Below are positions 60,221 to 64,000 of a DNA stretch of 64,000 bases, piece by piece. Position numbers and translations under genes: made by a program. The notes under the pieces were generated by a model, which saw only the letters and a program-made list of their open reading frames with translations, made no database searches and had not been told where the DNA came from. Each line of letters starts with the position of its first letter. The first letter of the stretch is position 1. This stretch comes from Mactromeris polynyma (taxonomy: Eukaryota > Mollusca > Bivalvia > Venerida > Mactridae), in contig JASFXZ010000003.1 in NCBI GenBank assembly GCA_032209605.1, positions 34,870,762-34,934,761 on the forward strand, given 5' to 3'.

Positions 60221-61042
60221 CGAGGGATGATCCAAAATAAACAGGACTCGCTAAGTGACACCAATATGGTATTTTTTAATATTATAATATATATACCATC
60301 TTGAACCACATTTCATGCCCGTTCAGTTCATATAAATGCAATTTTTTTTTTACATTAAATTGATCACATTGGCTCACTACCATATTGTTCACTACCAATA
60401 ATTGGTAATGCTCACCCGGCGCTATCCATTAAGACGTTACATCATTTTTGTTTAAATTGTATGTATCTCAAAAATTATAGTGCTCATAACCATGAAAATT
60501 CGCCAAAAATTTAGATGCAAAAATAAACAAGTTTCACTTAGCACCGGTTACAGCGTTTACGACGTCAAAATGTCACCAACCTGCTCAGAAGTTTGGGTTG
60601 TTATTATGTTTTGCCAAGAATTAGGGAAGACGCCAACAGGAACTAACATGATGGTTCAGACAACAAGTATAAATGATAAAGTCAACATCACTCTAGTTTT
60701 TGAGTTGCACAAACATTTCTGCTACGGAAGAGAAAATCTAGAAGACGACGAGGGAAGAGGGAAAAAGAAAAAACACGGAGTGTCGAAGAATACTGACAAC
60801 AAACGTCATGAAAAGAGTGTGACGTCGTTGACGTGGTCCTGTGGTATTGACCGTGTGCCGGATCCTCGCTAGTGCCCATCTTCAAAACCTTGTAACGTTT
60901 GTTCCGTTTGTACTACAGTGTTCATATTTTGACTGTATGTAGCAGAAACATTCCGCTTTTTTTGTTGATGTATTTTTATTGAGAATTATTGAACCATATT
61001 TTTTCTCTGAAAAAAATCCTATTTATTTTGGATCATCCCTCG
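60221..61042 (+). mobile_element. Mariner-like element, internally deleted, in intron 1
   Basis: Perfect ends CGAGGGATGATCCAAAATAA and, inverted, TTATTTTGGATCATCCCTCG, with TA on each side (60219-60220 and 61043-61044). At 822 bp it is well short of a full mariner of about 1.3 kb. It lies 15 bp before the exon 2 acceptor, so the polypyrimidine region of that acceptor consists partly of element edge. Confidence 0.85.
60480..60872 (+). pseudogene. Mariner transposase N-terminal remnant
   Basis: The 130-codon frame contains VVIMFCQELGKTPTGTNM, then LVFELHKHFCYGRENLED and DEGRGKKKKHG, which follow the order of the mariner DNA-binding region (helix-turn-helix with LGKT, then VFEWHKRF..GRESVEDDERSGRP). 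The conserved Trp and Arg positions are changed and no catalytic DD34D part follows. It is a dead fragment inside the element at 60221-61042. Confidence 0.75.
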
Positions 61043-61057
61043 TATATATACTTTCAG

Positions 61058-61327
61058 ACAATTCAAGAGCAGGATATGAAAAACGCCAGAAAAGAAGGCA
61101 GATTCGAAGCCTCCAAGAAGCTATTGACAAGCATGACACAGCATCAGTTAAACTACAACTGGAAGAGGAATTTGATGTAGACTTCCAGTACCGTAGTCAG
61201 ACAGCATTGCAGTTAGCAGTAAATGAGAATTGTTATGACATCTGTAAAATTCTTATTGACAGAGGTGCTAATGTAAATATGACAGATGCTGAACAAAACA
61301 ACTTACTCAATATGGCTTGCTGGAGAG
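61058..61327 (+). CDS. Ankyrin-repeat protein, exon 2
   Basis: Begins after ATATATACTTTCAG and ends at a donor (GGAGAG|GTATTA), 270 bases, phase 1 in and out. It encodes residues 11-100: a basic stretch (YEKRQKRRQIRS), then ankyrin repeats. LQEAIDKHDTASVKLQLEEE reads as a divergent first repeat, then SQTALQLAVNENCYDICKIL with IDRGANVNMTDAEQ as a typical second one, and NNLLNMACWRG opens a third. Ankyrin repeats are protein-interaction scaffolds; the partner cannot be told. Joined exons in the window give 260 codons and at least six repeats. The gene continues past the right edge, so its class (ankyrin-only, kinase, channel and so on) is unknown. Confidence 0.88.
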
Positions 61328-61693
61328 GTATTATTGCAATTTTATGCATACAATTAATTTGACTTCCATAAAGTATGGTTTAAAATATAATGCTTCTGTG
61401 ACATGGCATTTCATAAGTATATATTGATGAAATTTTATTCACTTTAGTTTTACATTAGTTAATAACTGCATACATTTTTTTTATTCTGAATTTCCCTTAA
61501 ATTGCATTCACTTTAAGTACATGATGTTTTAAGTGATTCAAGTTATTGTGAAAGCTATTTGAATCAATCTCAGAGATTCAAACATGCCCCTACATGTTTA
61601 CATTCGAATTTATAAGTTTTGTAAAAAGTGATTCAATTTGAATTGATTTTGTATTTCAGATTATGTTGACATATGTATTATTAATTTCATTAG

Positions 61694-61812
61694 GTTATAA
61701 AGAAGAAGCTGAGTTGTTGGTGCAGAATGGTGCTCATATAGATGATCAAAATATGAATGGATTTAGTGCAATACATACATGTGCCTCTCAGGGACACGCG
61801 GATATCTTGCAG
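61694..61812 (+). CDS. Ankyrin-repeat protein, exon 3 (GC donor)
   Basis: Acceptor TTTCATTAG, then 119 bases in the expected phase: YKEEAELLVQNGAHIDDQ and NMNGFSAIHTCASQGHADIL ending in Q. These finish the third repeat and start the fourth. The only donor that keeps the frame and joins to YLISANGDLD of exon 4 is CAG|GCAGGA, a GC rather than GT donor. Confidence 0.85.
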
Positions 61813-61897
61813 GCAGGATATTTTGTTATAATAATTTGATTCATTTTATCTTACTTAACGGAATGCAGTTATGTTCTCAGCAGGGGTGTTATATGCC

Positions 61898-62170
61898 TTG
61901 TTATGCCCCCATCATTCGAATAATGCCACAGGGCATAAACTGTTACTCATAACTATCTGTGTGAAAAATTTGTTTCTGATCAATAACTCTTGACAGGATG
62001 GATAGATTCAACTCATTTTGGGCACATAAGCAAAGGATAATGAAATACAAATCAAGTTTGATTTTGTTGACAATCCACCAATCTTTGAAGGAGTTATAGC
62101 CCTTTTTCATTTTAAAAAATTGGTTTCTGATCAATATCTCTTGAAAAGTTCATACCAGAGACATTCATGA
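61898..62170. repeat. Dispersed hairpin-end repeat fragment in intron 3
   Basis: It begins TTATGCCCCCATCATTCGAA and contains two subunits starting AATTTGTTTCTGATCAATAA and AATTGGTTTCTGATCAATAT, about 150 bp apart. The TATGCCCCC end relates it to the family at 33.6-34.6 kb. Confidence 0.6.
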
Positions 62171-62741
62171 CCTATGGACATGATCATCTAATTTCACAAA
62201 TGCTACAAATTTGTACACAAATAATATAAACCACAAGTAAACTCAAAATCTGAGTAATAAGTACCTATATACAAAGTCTGCTTACCTAAATCAGTATGGT
62301 ATGAGCTGAGAAATCAAGAAAAAAACTACCTGAAAATAGCTCAGTATTTTGCCTTAATGCTATTTATTTGGTCAATAGAATTCTTATTTCTTTTGAATAT
62401 GAACATGTTTACATTCTGTAACATAGAGAAATTTCCACACATAGGAGATTGGTATACCTGTGGGGTCCTCTAGGGGTCTGTTGTAAGGACAGTTTTGTGC
62501 TTTTTAAGCCCCTCTATATTTGGTCTTCTTATTTCACTGTCGGTTATAAAGGAATTGAAATTGGTATGGCACTACATGTAGTAGATAAATATGTGTGGCT
62601 CAAAATTGTTGTACCTATTTATCAGAATCAGAAATTAAAATTTTGTTTGTATGTGATGTCTAGACATTGGTCCATTGTCTTACCCTGATGTTTGATGAGT
62701 CTTGAAGAAGTTTTCAATTCAAACATTCTTTTATATTACAG

Positions 62742-62955
62742 TATCTGATCTCAGCAAATGGTGATTTGGACTCACTGAATCGTCACATGCAGACTTCTTT
62801 ACATCTTGCTGTCAAGCATAGAAACTCTGATATTGTACAACTTTTACTGCTTGGTGGATGTATTGTAGATAAACAAGACGAGAACCGAAGAACGGCTCTC
62901 ATGTATGCCGCTGAGTATGGGTATAACGACATTATACAGATACTGGTCAATGGAG
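62742..62955 (+). CDS. Ankyrin-repeat protein, exon 4
   Basis: Acceptor TTATATTACAG, 214 bases, exits in phase 1 at GGAG|GTATAT. It encodes YLISANGDLDSLNRHMQ, TSLHLAVKHRNSDIVQLLLL, KQDENRRTALMYAAEYGY and NDIIQILVNGG: the end of repeat four, all of repeat five and the start of six, with the family T-L-H-A and LL..G positions conserved. Confidence 0.9.
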
Positions 62956-63836
62956 GTATATATAATATACATTCAGGGCCTTTGATCCTTGGTTATAGGA
63001 GCCCAATATCGTCCCCATTCCCCCCCCCCCCAAATTTGTATCTTTCTTTTGCCTCATTTATATTCAATTTTCCCCCTTGAAGCCAAAACAAAACCGGAAA
63101 AAGATTTTAACTAGAAAAATACGATTTTCTGAGAGGCAGATGTAATATCTGATACATTTTTGTGTTCTGTTTACCGACGTGCAACTGTATCAGGATTACT
63201 ATTTGTCTACCCCAGTTTGTTCAAAAATTCTCTCAGTTTGCTTGCAATTCTTCCTACTTGGGACTGCAATCCCCATCCCACAATGAAGATTGAGGACCCC
63301 TGACAGTGTGTGATAATATCGTAAAATGGCTGCAATGTAGTTCTAACTGATTGCTTTTTCACTCACTTGCATCATCTGTGAAGCATTCATTACTAATAGG
63401 AGCTTATGAAATTATGTACTACATGTATTTCATATTGTTGGAGGGGTTGTACTAGGTGCTGAATCTTTAGGGTCATTTTCATATATATTTTTCAGGATTG
63501 TACCAATTGATACCCAAATTACCTATAATTTAAAGAAAAATGTGGCTTTTTTTAAATTCCAGGGGTCGAAGATTCAACTCAAGGGTCAAATGGAACCCAT
63601 GTTTTTGTGTATGTGGATGTTTTGAATACTTTAAATATACTTACAGAATTTAAAAATGTGATGCTTCAGGAATTTCCCAGACGCTAGTTTTCTGCATCTC
63701 TGATGCAACTTTTGGACGTAGGACTCACTTTTACAACTGACTGTGCATCCTGTGGACCCACAAAAATGACCATGCGAAACACATTTTAGTCTTAAAACAC
63801 TTAAGTATCATTTTAAATTTTGGGTGATATTTTCAG

Positions 63837-63983
63837 GTGCTAATCCAAATAGTCAGGATCGTACTGGTAGAACAGCATTGTTTGAAGCTGTTAACAATGG
63901 TCATCTTAATGTTGTACAAACATTGACTACATTTGGTGCTGACATTAATCTTCCTGTCACAAAAGGAAGCTCACCTCTATTAG
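63837..63983 (+). CDS. Ankyrin-repeat protein, exon 5 (gene continues)
   Basis: Acceptor GATATTTTCAG, 147 bases entered with two and left with one base, donor TTAG|GTATTTTAC. It encodes GANPNSQDRTGRTALFEAVN, NGHLNVVQTLTTFGADINLP and VTKGSSPLLG, completing one more ankyrin repeat and starting another. The next exon lies beyond 64000. Confidence 0.88.
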
Positions 63984-64000
63984 GTATTTTACTATTTTAG

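Overview
This is a window of animal nuclear DNA, AT-rich, intron-bearing and heavily loaded with repeats. The dispersed elements ending in TATGCCCCC-type hairpins, the tRNA-derived SINEs, the numerous terminal-inverted-repeat (TIR) MITEs and the long minisatellites together suggest a mollusc, probably a bivalve. That taxonomic call is inference; no rRNA or mitochondrial marker is present. Nothing prokaryotic (operon, CRISPR, Shine-Dalgarno) is seen.

Only two host genes can be supported well. (1) 5092-6455 (+) is the large 3'-terminal exon of a secreted NDNF-like (neuron-derived neurotrophic factor) protein with fibronectin-III-like domains; its upstream exons lie to the left, beyond a 4.6 kb 26-bp satellite that therefore appears to sit in an intron. 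(2) 59114-63983 (+) is the 5' part of an ankyrin-repeat gene that I could assemble from five exons with matching splice phases; it runs off the right edge. Weaker splice-bounded open segments are listed as candidates: on the minus strand near 24.2, 31.7 and 35.0 kb, and on the plus strand near 33.5 and 44.8 kb.

Layout: 1-4627 26-bp satellite; 5.1-6.7 kb NDNF-like exon and 3' UTR; 6.7-12.4 kb intergenic with a CAGTAAAACCTC MITE, a TGACGTCA MITE, small minisatellites and two tRNA-derived SINEs; 12.8 kb (TG)n; 13.1-15.9 kb 21-bp satellite; 16.3-17.6 kb small MITE and a decayed pogo-like element; 17.66-18.04 kb 34-bp array; 18.05-21.8 kb 230-bp satellite with internal palindromes; 24-31.8 kb a transposon graveyard with nested MITEs, a foldback element, a 37-bp array and an exon-containing duplication; 33.6-34.6 kb and 50.6-51.2 kb dispersed mollusc-type repeats; 38.6-40.1 and 47.1-48.5 kb two clusters of one composite repeat; 40.96-41.70 kb a TIR element with GCGAT-rich ends; 53.8-54.2 kb a dimeric tRNA-like SINE; 56.07-56.79 kb 38-bp array; 56.9-58.4 kb a nearly intact Tc1-like transposon next to the end of a second pogo-like element; 59.1-64 kb the ankyrin gene, whose introns carry a MITE, a mariner remnant and another dispersed repeat.

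The two genes have no visible functional link. The most distinctive content is the mobile and tandem-repeat biology: an insertion pair with an empty-site paralogue for comparison, arrays that start where transposon ends stop, and a composite repeat carrying an exon-like open segment seven times. I found no convincing new multi-gene system.
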